Origin: Mesostigma viride | Lineage: Eukaryota > Streptophyta > Mesostigmatophyceae > Mesostigmatales > Mesostigmataceae | Assembly: GCA_009746045.1 (NCBI GenBank) | Contig: RPFO01000276.1 | Coordinates: 1,312,275-1,376,274, forward strand | Length of the DNA stretch: 64,000 nucleotides | Reading direction: 5' to 3' | Shown here: positions 11,641 through 20,794 of the stretch, one piece after another | Numbering within the stretch: the stretch's first letter is position 1 | Layout of the letters: the number at the start of each line of letters is the position of its first letter | Made by a program: the position numbers and the translations under genes | The notes under the pieces: generated by a model | Told to the model about the DNA's origin: nothing | The model's database searches: none | The model's input: the letters and a program-made list of their open reading frames with translations, nothing else

Positions 11641-11946
11641 ATGTGTGGATGTGTGGATGTGTGCGTGGATGTGTGGATGTGTGGATGTGTGGATGTGTGG
11701 ATGTGTGGATGTGTGGATGTGTGGATGTGTGGATGTGTGGATGTGTGGATGTGTGGATGTGTGGATGTGTGGATGTGTGGATGTGTGGATGTGTGGATGT
11801 GTGGATGAGTGGATGTGTGGATGTGTGGATGTGTGGATGTGTGGATGTGTGGATGTGTGGATGTGTGGATGTGTGGATGTGTGGATGTGTGGATGTGTGG
11901 ATGTGTGGATGTGTGGATGTGTGGATGTGTGGATGTGTGGATGTGT
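11641..11946 (+). repeat. 8-bp minisatellite (GTGGATGT)n
   Basis: About 37 nearly perfect copies of GTGGATGT, with one GCGTGGAT variant near 11662 and one AGTGGATG variant near 11806. Irregular GT-rich sequence (GTGTGCAT words) continues on both sides from about 11500 to 12240. The long His/Thr/Pro and Cys/Val/Asp frames here are products of the repeat. Confidence 0.95.
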
Positions 11947-14115
11947 GTGTGTGCGCACGCGTGTGTGAATGTGTGCGTTAGTGTGTGCATATATGTGTAT
12001 GTGTGTGCATGCGTGTGCATAGGTTTATGTGTGTGTATGTGTGTATTTGTGTGCGTGTGTGCACGTGGGTGGATGTGCATTTGTGTGCATATATGTGTAT
12101 GTGGGTGCATGTGTGTGTACGTGTGCGCGTGTATGGATTTGTGGGTGTGCGTGTACACGTGCACGTGGGTGTGCACATGTGTGTAAATGTGTGTATGTGA
12201 GTGTGTGGGTGGGTGTTTGTATATGTATGTACATGGGTGGGGTGGGACGGTTGGGGTGGGGGGCAGCAGGGAGTTGCAGCAAGTGGGTGCAAGCCAGATG
12301 ACTACAAGGTTCACACACTAAGCACCATGCCACTGTAAGGAATCACCTGCACATTTTAATTGGGTTTTTCAATTCTGCCCCCTACTCTTACATGGCTCAT
12401 GGCTTGAATGGCTGCATTGACAGATAATACACAGGCCATTGATCAACCTTCAGATATATTAATCCTGAAAATTGACCTTCCACACCAGGAGAATAACAGT
12501 CGATGCTGCTTTAACGCATGCATTAGCCTAATCCACGTGCTCGCGGAGGTCTCCACCTCGGCCAGGAGAGCCTGCAGGCGTCGTGGCTCGCTAATCGCTT
12601 ACCTCAAGCAACATGCGCGTGCTAACAGCGGCCGGGGTCTGGGCAGCGTTACATGTCTGCCCGGACCAAGCAAGCACCTCCTAAACCTTTCTCGGCAACG
12701 AAGCTCTGAGCAGCGTTGTGGCCGGACGGAGGAGCCGCCACTAAGATGTCAAAAACTGTTTGATTCGTTCAAGGAAAATGCGTGCACGATCAACATTTTT
12801 CCCGGGCGTATAATACAAAACCAACTGCTTGGATGGCGCTCCTCGCGTTTTTTCTCGACTCAGTTCGTGTAGGTGCCGAACATAATGATGTCAAGGCACG
12901 TGTGTTGCGACCAGAATGCGGAGCCTGCACGCGGCAAAATTGTTTGGTCTGTCGCACAAATGCTCTTTCTTCCCAATTATTCTGATTGCTCAGATGCAGG
13001 ATTAATTTCGGCTTGATGTGTGCACGACGGATTGCTTGTCAACATCGACTTTGCGCAACGCGGGATACCCGGTTTCGTTTAGCTTGTTGCCCTGATCAGA
13101 ATCCATGAACGACGACCCGAAGGTGCATTTCTGTAGCTACCTAAGGTGGTATTTTCCTAAAGCTATTCCTATATGCCCCCTGTGCCCTAAGCAAATTAAA
13201 TTGCCAAGACGTGCTGCAGTCGTGCTGCTGGAAAAGACCGCCAAACACGGCCGAAGGCAACAGCAGAACGAGCACGTCGTCTTGCCACGTGGTAGATCCC
13301 CTTTGGCAGTTGTTTTTAGTTGTAGTTGTTTTTCCCAAGTTCCAACGCCGCATTGTGCAGAGCTTCTATAGTTGTTGTTGTAACAACAACAACTGGAAGA
13401 AGGCTCGCCAGTCTTGCGCCAGTCGCCATTTGGGGGCCACGACCGTCGACCAGCCGCCGGCAGGATTTTTCAGCCGCAACCCCACCAAATCATCACCACT
13501 AGGAGGCAGGGGCCCTAACAGTTCATTCGAGTTCAGCCTTGGGTACAGCCCCTATTACTGTACCTGGATAATTTTGGCTGGGGATGCACAACTGCTGTCG
13601 CAAGCATTAACTAGTTAACTACAGACCGTACACAGGGCCTCTTGTATCAACGTGTCACGAAGAGTGTTACCGCCAGCATAAGAAAAACGTAGGAAGGCTG
13701 TACAGTAAACGTAATGTTAATGTTGACCGTTTATTTCGAACGTTCCTCCGTCGCGTCCAGCTCCTGACTCCTGAGGACAGCTCCCAAAGGGGTTGTCAGT
13801 TGTCACGGGAGTCGCGTCATTCCGGATTTGGGGTTGCGCAGGAGCAAACGCCCAACAGACATACGCAAAGCCGTTGGGAGTTCGCGTCCATATGCCATGC
13901 CAACCGGTAAACTCTAAAGGCAACGAGCGGTGGAAGAACCCCTATAATACCGTTGCGTGGGCCCGAGGGCCCCAAAAGGTAGCTAGGGTTCAAGCGATTG
14001 ACCATCTCAGTCAATCGCGTTGGGTTTGTGTTTCTAGTTGCTCGACAACTAATCGGCTTACCTGCGACTTTCTGTCGCCATCGCAACCAGTTTTACGCGT
14101 CGTGTATTCGTTACA
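11947..14115. other. Region upstream of INCENP, no supported gene
   Basis: Several frames of 60-150 codons exist, but none has a recognisable motif. The right end should contain the promoter and 5' UTR of the gene at 14116. A small inverted repeat (GTTGTTGTT / AACAACAAC) lies at about 13370-13391. Confidence 0.45.
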
Positions 14116-17100
14116 ATGAGTATAACCATGCCCATTGGAGGCCAGACGTATCATTCTTGCGTAGAAGCTCTTCAAAAGGCAACCGAACTGCGCATAGTTG
14201 AATGCGCGGAGGTGGCGGAGAAGCACCGACGGTGGCTCAAGGAGACGGTGTTGCGAACCACTCGTCTATTACAATCGCATAGCGGAGATGCCGAGCCTTC
14301 CGCAGCTACCCCGCAGGCCCTGCCCTCCGTCAGAAGGGCATCAGCAAAGGCCGGTATGTCTTCTCCGGATCTTTCAAGGAGAGAGGTGGAGGCCAGAACT
14401 GGCACGCTCACAGCATCGAACACCGTGGACGACAAAGAGAATGACGCGTTTGCCGGCAACGACGCTACCGGCGACGTGCAATCACGGGCGTCCGAAACTG
14501 GACCAGTAGTGAAGGCAGAAAGCAACGATAAACAAGACGAAGACACGAAGAAGGCAAAAGCCGGAAGGTCCTCGCGGTCTAGTGCTGCGAAACGCAAAGA
14601 CGTAACCATCTATGTTGAAGACGCGAAGGTGGGGGAAACCCTGCCTGCCCAGCCAGCAAGCGAGGAGCTCCCCTCCGGTCCGATGCAGCAGCAGCCAGCG
14701 GTGCCAGAGACCCCCGTCTTGACAGGGCGGCAGCGCAAGCGTAAAGGAGCAGCCCCGAGCGATGAGCCGCTGGCCTCAAAGCGGGCAAACCAAGGGGCGC
14801 CTGCATGTAATGAGGAGCTATCCGCCGTCACCGCGCCCGCAGTTGCCAGAGTTGCGGCGGAACTCATGCAAACTGATGCTGCGCCGCCTGTGGCAGCGAC
14901 GGAGGATGGTGCAGCAGGTGGCATGCCAGCACCCGCAGACTCACCGCCAAAGACGCAGGCGTCGGAGGTGGCAGCTGCATTGGCGGGCGAATCCGCAGTG
15001 TGCCCCATGGTCGGCGCTGCCGGTCGCCCCAAGCGGGCCAAGGCGGCGGCCCCAAAGCCGCCTATGGCTAGCCGCAGCACCCGCAGCGTGCGCACGCGGG
15101 CAGCAGGCAACCCAGAGGCCACCGCGACGAATGCTGTGCCATGTACGGCTGCTGCCATGTCGCCTTCACGCACTGAGGCTGCTGCGACGGTGGAAGGCCC
15201 CGTGGCAGGCATACATGCTGACGTGGCATTGTTGGGGGTGGCCACTGAGGAGGAGAACCTTCCATCCATCGCCACCGCACAGGTGCCAGTGCAGGACACA
15301 CAGGTCGCGCCAGGTGAGGGCAAGCCGACACGTGGCGGCCGCGGCAGGAACCGCAAACCAGCAGGGCAGGTGGCGGTGCCCTTAGCCCTGCAGGGTGGCG
15401 CTGATGGCAGCAGCGCGGGCGACCTGCCCGCTGGTGACAATGAGGTTGCCACGCACGTAGAGGTGGCGGCACCCACCGCTGCCGCACCCGCACCGGGCAG
15501 TGAGGACACACAGGTTGCGCCGGTGGAGGTTTCGCCTGCTAGCGCCTGCCCCTCGCCGGCGCAGCACCAGGACGCTGCCACCGAGGGCGTTGTGTGTGTG
15601 ACAGGTGTCCACGCGAGCACGCCCTGCACCAACGCTCACGAGCTGGCACACGTCCCGCTCAGCGCCACGGCTGCCAGAAGCGTGGGGTGGTCCCCCTCCC
15701 CCGCCGCCTCCCCTGCGCTAACCATGCCCGGGTCAGCGGTGGAGGCAGAGGCCCCAGCCAGGGGCACTGGGCCCAAGGCAGCTCGCAAGGGGCGCAGGGG
15801 AGCCACCGCCCGCGTCAAGGCGGAGGTGGTGGAGGGTGGGGTTACTCCTGCCGTCACCGCCGCCACTCCCACCCCAAGCGAGGGTCAAGTGTGCATGACC
15901 GATGAGGGTGTTGGTGTGGGGATGCTTGCTGTCGCCGCCATGAGTGGTGGCGGCCACGTCACGCCGCGTGCGAGTGCATCCACGCCCGCATGTGCACCGC
16001 TGGCCATGGATGCAGGACACCACGCCACACCGGCTGCAGGGGCGGGTGCGGAGCTGGCGGCAGACCAGCCCACGCTGGCCGCCCTGCAAAACTCCCGTCC
16101 CGCGGTGCCCCCCCTCGCACGCCGCAGCCTGCGGAGCGCCTCGCGCGACAGCGGGGCATCCACGGTGGCGTCATCCGTGGAGACCCCTCGCTTTGCCTGG
16201 GCGGGGGCCAGCAAGCACGTGGCGTCTGACACATCGCCTTCCCTCGGCATGACCAGCAAGGAGGTGGCCTCGGTGCCGCTAGTGGCGGTGGCGGCGCCGG
16301 TGCTGCCCCAGAGCGTGCCTCGGAGTCTGCGCGGCCGGCCCTCGCGGGGTGTGCCTGCGGCCAGTCCCGTGGTAGCCCCTAGTGGGAGCACCCCGCGGGC
16401 AGCGTCCAGCGCGGTGAGGGCGGTGATGTCATCACCGGCATCCGCAACCATCGCAGTCAAGATGGCGACCCCAGAGTCCATTGCACAGGACACGAGGGCG
16501 GAGGTGGAGGTGGAGGAGGAGCCTGGCATGTCACTGGACGACTCAATGGAGTTAGACTCGGCCAACGGCGATGAGGGCCATGCCCGCCACGATGAGCTGG
16601 TCCCTGAGGAGGGCCAGGGGGAGGGTGATGGTGTGATGCATCATGACGTGGTTGGCGTGCACGTGGGCGGCGGCAGCTCACAGGAGATGCATGTGGATGA
16701 GGTCGAGGATGAGAGCGCGGGGACCACACGGGCGTCCAAGCAATGGGGACAAGCCAGCCCGGCGGTGGTGGTAGTCACCCACCCCATGCAGGGGGCTGCC
16801 TGCCAGGTGCTTGCAGCGACGCCCCTGCAGGTGCCGCTGCCCCCGGTCGCACTGGAGGCATTCGTGGGCCGCGTCACTCGCTCCGCAAGCCGAGGCGCGC
16901 TGGGGGTGGCAGCGGAGGCGGAGATGGAGCGAGCGCGGGGCAGTGCGGTGCGTGGCAGCGTGCGGGGACGTGCCAGCAGCACCAGCCAGCGGCAGGCGGA
17001 AGTCTTGGGGTACACCTCCACGCCACTGGCATCTATGCTGTTGGGCCACAAGTCCCCCATCGGCACGCCAACCGCGCCTGCGCCGGTATCCCCTGTCGCC

Positions 17101-19194
17101 ACCAACCAAGCCCGGGCCAGCGAGTGCGTGGCGCGCAAGGCATCCTGGCTGTGCCCGCCCATCAATGAGCAGCAGGGAGGTGCCAGGGAGGGTAAGGACT
17201 CCACGGGTGGCCTTGAGGGCAACCGCGGTGGGCTTGAGCTTGCATGGTCGCCACCCGCATCGCGTGCGCACGTGACAGGGGAGAAGCGCGTGACGGGTGG
17301 CAGTGACAGGCAGCCGGGCCTGGGAGCCACGGCTATGGAGCCATGTGATGTCGGCCGGGCATCGCTCGTGGGCCCACAGGAGGGCGAGCAGCCACGTCGG
17401 GTGTTGGAGGCGAGCGGGGCCGACTCAGCCCTGCCGGCGCGACCCACCCCCACGCCTGCCAAGGTGCCCGTGTCCCCCCGCATGGACGTAGCTGAGGCGA
17501 CAGAAGCCGCCCCACGTGCGGCGGTAGACAGCGCAGAGGAGGACAACCACCACCATGGGGAGGAGCAGGCCACGCAGGCGCCACACAATGATGATGTGGA
17601 GATGGGTGCCGGCCGCGGGTCATCAAGCGGGGATGAGGTGTCTGACAGTGAGGAGGGGGAGGAGGATGGGTCGGAGGCCAGCCTGCGCGGGTCCACCGAT
17701 GGGGGCAACCCGCCTGCAGCGCAGGCCGCTGTGGTGCCCACCGGTAGTTCCTTGCGCTCCAACGTGGTGGCAGCGTTCCGCTCGTTCCTTCCCTTTGTCA
17801 ACAAGGCAACGGCCGCACCGGAGCCGCCTGCTGCTGGCAACCGCAAGAACCTGCGCGTGCCTGCACTGGAGCGCGCCGCGGCCGCCAAGGCCAAGGAGGA
17901 GGCAAGGGCAGCGCGCAAGCGGGAGCGGGCGGCGCTGCTGGAGCAGCGCAAGCGAGGGGAAGGTGCGGGGGCAGGGCCTGCGGGGGCAGGTGCCAGCGTA
18001 GCCGCACCCGACCCACACGACAAGCCCAAGGAGGCGCCCGCAACCGCACCAACGGCCGCTGTCCTTCCCGTCTCTAAGAAGGGGCTGGCCGGCCCCTCTG
18101 CGGTGGAGCTCAAGATCAAGCGTGCGGTGGAGGCGCGCTCGCGGCTGGAGGAGGAGGAGCGCCGCAAGGCAGAAGAGGAGATGCGCCGCAAGGAGGAAGA
18201 GTGGCAGAAGAAGAAGGCGGAGGCCGAGGCCAAGCGCAAGGCCAAAGAGGAGGCGGACCGGCGCGAGGCGGAGGAGCGGCGCCGGCGGGCCGAGGACGTC
18301 AAGGCAGCGAGGCGCGCCGAGGAGGACGCCCGGCGCGCGGAGATGGAGGCGAGGGAGGACGAGCGGAGGAAGAAGGCAGCGGCAGCCGAGGAGGAGGCGC
18401 GGCGGCTCAAGGCCAAGAGGGATGCGGCCGAGGCGCACCACGGTGCCGGCGCCGCTGCTGGCAAACGCAAGCCCGAAGCGGTGCCGGCGGTAGCAGAGGT
18501 ATCGCAGCTGCCAAAGTTGAAGAAGAACAAGGAGGCGGGGCAGGCCACATGCGCGCAGTCATCGTCGAGCCACCCAGAGGAGGAGGGCGCGGGTGCAAAG
18601 CCCTCTGCACTATCTCCCGAGGGCAGCAAGGAGCGGGTCATCATCATCGACCCCCCTCCGGCTCCTTCGAGGGTGCCTGGGGCGCACAGCAACCCCATGA
18701 TGCCGCCCCCACCGGCCAAACCAGTGACAAGCCCCCCTGTGTCTTCACCATCGGTTCGCAAGGAAGGCGCCGATGTTGCCGCGGGAGCTGCTGTCCCTTG
18801 TGCGCTGCAGGACGCAGGTGTTTTGTCGTCTGCCATGGGTGCGGGGGCTAGCACTAGTGCGCCAGCCGCTGAGTTGGTGGAGTCGTATGTCATCTCTCCG
18901 TACAAGGAGGACAGCGACAGCGACAGTGATGATGAGGGTGCCGAGCCCAAGAAGGTGTACCCGCTGTGGGCGCGCACGACCGCGCTGTGGCCCGCGCTGC
19001 AGGCACAGGAGCGGGTGGATCCCGACAACATCTTCAAGGCACCCGAGACGTGCCAGTTGGAGGAGGTGTTTGACAAGTGCCACTACAACCGCAAGGAGAA
19101 ATTCCGGAACCGTGGCAGCAGCGGCAACTGGTTTGGGGACCATTTGCGGTGGCAGGATGAGCTGGCGTACAAGAAGGCCATGGGTTATGTGTAA
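14116..19194 (+). CDS. INCENP: Inner centromere protein (INCENP), chromosomal passenger complex scaffold
   Basis: Single 1,692-codon exon. The key evidence is the C-terminal IN-box at residues about 1615-1655: LWARTTALWPALQAQERVDP, then DNIFKAPETCQLEEVFDKC. This matches the Aurora-binding INCENP_ARK-bind pattern (W..S/T..L..AL..Q..DPD.IF....CDLEEIF). Residues about 1332-1439 are a highly charged E/R/K/A stretch, like the long single alpha helix of INCENP. The short N-terminal segment (EALQKATELRIVECAEVAEKHRRWL) is helical and may bind Survivin/Borealin-type partners. The middle is disordered, rich in Ala, Pro, Ser and acidic runs, with repeated RSxR-type basic clusters. INCENP activates Aurora kinase at inner centromeres and the spindle midzone. 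At about twice the vertebrate length, most of the excess is the disordered middle. The start is the first ATG (TTACAATGAG). Large antisense frames are GC-driven shadows. Confidence 0.82.
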   Translation: MSITMPIGGQTYHSCVEALQKATELRIVECAEVAEKHRRWLKETVLRTTRLLQSHSGDAEPSAATPQALPSVRRASAKAGMSSPDLSRREVEARTGTLTASNTVDDKENDAFAGNDATGDVQSRASETGPVVKAESNDKQDEDTKKAKAGRSSRSSAAKRKDVTIYVEDAKVGETLPAQPASEELPSGPMQQQPAVPETPVLTGRQRKRKGAAPSDEPLASKRANQGAPACNEELSAVTAPAVARVAAELMQTDAAPPVAATEDGAAGGMPAPADSPPKTQASEVAAALAGESAVCPMVGAAGRPKRAKAAAPKPPMASRSTRSVRTRAAGNPEATATNAVPCTAAAMSPSRTEAAATVEGPVAGIHADVALLGVATEEENLPSIATAQVPVQDTQVAPGEGKPTRGGRGRNRKPAGQVAVPLALQGGADGSSAGDLPAGDNEVATHVEVAAPTAAAPAPGSEDTQVAPVEVSPASACPSPAQHQDAATEGVVCVTGVHASTPCTNAHELAHVPLSATAARSVGWSPSPAASPALTMPGSAVEAEAPARGTGPKAARKGRRGATARVKAEVVEGGVTPAVTAATPTPSEGQVCMTDEGVGVGMLAVAAMSGGGHVTPRASASTPACAPLAMDAGHHATPAAGAGAELAADQPTLAALQNSRPAVPPLARRSLRSASRDSGASTVASSVETPRFAWAGASKHVASDTSPSLGMTSKEVASVPLVAVAAPVLPQSVPRSLRGRPSRGVPAASPVVAPSGSTPRAASSAVRAVMSSPASATIAVKMATPESIAQDTRAEVEVEEEPGMSLDDSMELDSANGDEGHARHDELVPEEGQGEGDGVMHHDVVGVHVGGGSSQEMHVDEVEDESAGTTRASKQWGQASPAVVVVTHPMQGAACQVLAATPLQVPLPPVALEAFVGRVTRSASRGALGVAAEAEMERARGSAVRGSVRGRASSTSQRQAEVLGYTSTPLASMLLGHKSPIGTPTAPAPVSPVATNQARASECVARKASWLCPPINEQQGGAREGKDSTGGLEGNRGGLELAWSPPASRAHVTGEKRVTGGSDRQPGLGATAMEPCDVGRASLVGPQEGEQPRRVLEASGADSALPARPTPTPAKVPVSPRMDVAEATEAAPRAAVDSAEEDNHHHGEEQATQAPHNDDVEMGAGRGSSSGDEVSDSEEGEEDGSEASLRGSTDGGNPPAAQAAVVPTGSSLRSNVVAAFRSFLPFVNKATAAPEPPAAGNRKNLRVPALERAAAAKAKEEARAARKRERAALLEQRKRGEGAGAGPAGAGASVAAPDPHDKPKEAPATAPTAAVLPVSKKGLAGPSAVELKIKRAVEARSRLEEEERRKAEEEMRRKEEEWQKKKAEAEAKRKAKEEADRREAEERRRRAEDVKAARRAEEDARRAEMEAREDERRKKAAAAEEEARRLKAKRDAAEAHHGAGAAAGKRKPEAVPAVAEVSQLPKLKKNKEAGQATCAQSSSSHPEEEGAGAKPSALSPEGSKERVIIIDPPPAPSRVPGAHSNPMMPPPPAKPVTSPPVSSPSVRKEGADVAAGAAVPCALQDAGVLSSAMGAGASTSAPAAELVESYVISPYKEDSDSDSDDEGAEPKKVYPLWARTTALWPALQAQERVDPDNIFKAPETCQLEEVFDKCHYNRKEKFRNRGSSGNWFGDHLRWQDELAYKKAMGYV

Positions 19195-19616
19195 GCATGG
19201 GAACATTACCCTCCTCCATTGCACTGGGGTGATGCGCAAAGCTCAGGCTGTATGTGCCACTTACTACCAGACTGCCGCATTTCCTGACACGGGACTGTCA
19301 TGCGGTTACTGTATTTAAGAAATATATGATGACGGGAGTATAACATGCTGTTGTTGCTATCCAAGCTGGTAGTACAAACCTGTACGCTGCTGGTAGCATG
19401 CTTTATCTCGTTTGGTAGATCGTGTCAAGTAATTTATTTCCTGCTTTCTTTATTCAAATCCTGATGAGTTCAAATGATCAAGATTGACCCAATCTATTGA
19501 CTATATATTATCAAGGAGACAACCAGCGCAGGCCAGAAAGAACTATATATTATACGTATGTGTGTACGCGTTCCCTCTTTTCCTTCGTAGTGTTTTTTTT
19601 TTTTTGGTTTGTTGTT
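19195..19616. other. 3' flank of INCENP
   Basis: This probably includes the 3' UTR of the gene ending at 19194. No further gene was seen. Confidence 0.5.
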
Positions 19617-19813
19617 GTGGTGGTGGTGGTGGTGGTGGTGGTGGTGGTGGTGGTGGTGGTGGTGGTGGTGGTGGTGGTGGTGGTGGTGGTGGTGGTGGTG
19701 GTGGTGGTGGTGGTGGTGGTGGTGGTGGTGGTGGTGGTGGTGGTGGTGGTGGTGGTGGTGGTGGTGGTGGTGGTGGTGGTGGTGGTGGTGGTGGTGGTGG
19801 TGGTGGTGGTGGT

Positions 19814-19844
<31 letters not shown>
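19617..19844 (+). repeat. (GGT)n trinucleotide tract followed by (GT)n
   Basis: About 66 uninterrupted GGT units (19617-19816) run directly into about 14 GT units (to 19844). All three frames stay open (poly-Gly, poly-Val, poly-Trp), which is an artefact. Confidence 0.97.
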
Positions 19845-19848
<4 letters not shown>

Positions 19849-19977
19849 CCTATAAACCTTTCTTGTTACCCTCTGTCTTCCTCCATGCAGGTCTTCGATC
19901 CTACAGATAGCCACGCGGCCTTCGCGTCTTTCCTCTCAGATAACTACCCTAGTCCTTCCACCGCGTTGGATCGCGAT

Positions 19978-20103
19978 TAATGAACGAAAAATTAAATAAC
20001 CCCCACGGGAGGGGGTTCGTTGTCCTCTGGGAGATCATGTAGCACGTATTCCATTGCTTGTGGGTGGGGGTGAGCGGAGCCGCGAAAACTATCTAAGCTA
20101 ACT
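19978..20103 (-). mobile_element. Truncated LINE 3' end
   Basis: Read on the minus strand, this holds GCGGCTCCGCTCACC, then GTGCTACATGATCTCCCAG and an AT-rich tail, parallel to the 3' end of the LINE at 35032-37572. Only about 120 bp is left; its 5' side merges into the AATCT array. Confidence 0.6.
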
Positions 20104-20260
20104 CTAATCTAATCTACTCTAATCTAATCTAATCTAATCTAATCTAATCTAATCTAATCTAATCTAATCTAATCTAATCTAATCTAATCTAATCTAATCT
20201 AATCTAATCTAATCTAATCTAATCTAATCTAATCTAATCTAATCTAATCTAATCTAATCT
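20104..20260 (+). repeat. (AATCT)n pentanucleotide array
   Basis: About 31 copies of AATCT, with a single variant near 20115. The same position in other LINE copies reads CTAACTCTAAGC...ATCTAG, so the array appears to have expanded from an AATCT-like word inside a LINE 3' UTR. Confidence 0.95.
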
Positions 20261-20279
20261 ACCAAAATCCTAGCTACTC

Positions 20280-20592
20280 TACTCAGCAAAGCGCCCCAAT
20301 TCCTCCTGGGGTCGCCCATTCCTCCTGGTCGCCCCCTGCGGCCGGGCTAAAATGGCCCTAGCTTGAATAATTGGTAGTCACTGCCGCTACGGCAGCCATG
20401 CCTAGAATGTTTGCAGCATAGCCTAGCAATTAATTAATATGGCTTCTCAACAGAGAGCGTCTCTCTGCATAGGCATAGCATGGCTAAAGTCCGGGCCATC
20501 GCCTCTCCCGGGAGCACGAGTCTAAATTTTAATTAATTAATTAAGCAATGAATTAAATTAATTAATTAATTAATTAATTAATTAATTAATGG
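20280..20592 (+). mobile_element. 3' UTR fragment of the element-D type
   Basis: GGCCCTAGCTTGA and TTGGTAGTCACTGCCG match, in opposite orientation, the 3' part of the element at 23120-24939. It ends in CCCGGGAGCACGAG followed by a TTAA-rich tail (about 20525-20592). Confidence 0.55.
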
Positions 20593-20790
20593 GCGCACAT
20601 GCGCGTGGGCCCCCTGTGACGGGCTCCCCTTAGCTGGGTGACGTTGCCCGAGACTCTGGGGGGTGCAGGTCGGCCCTGGTGCACCTAGAGCAAGTGTCGT
20701 TTACATTCCCACCCTTGCAGGAAGTAGCTTAGAATGAATTATAGGCCATATGCCCCTTCTCTCAGTCCTAAAAGAGGCGACCATGCCTAG
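20593..20790 (+). mobile_element. 3' UTR fragment of the ORF1-only family
   Basis: GGTGCACCTAGAGCA, TTACATTCCCACCCTTGCAG, GAAGTAGCTTAGAATG and CATATGCCCCTTCTCT match 22690-22782 in the same orientation. The terminal motif and tail are missing; the next copy starts right after. Confidence 0.6.
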
Positions 20791-20794
20791 AGCC

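Noticed and set aside
11341-12314. Long frames encoding His/Thr/Ser/Pro repeats (minus) and Cys/Val/Asp/Trp repeats (plus)
   Set aside because: They are translations of the GTGGATGT minisatellite and the GT-rich flanks; no start context, domain or non-repeat coding part.
16641-19076. 811-codon minus-strand frame opposite INCENP
   Set aside because: Shadow of the GC-rich INCENP codons; Ser/Ala-rich with no domain, while the plus strand has the IN-box.
19484-19980. Poly-Gly, poly-Val, poly-Trp and poly-Pro frames
   Set aside because: Produced by the (GGT)n tract in every frame.
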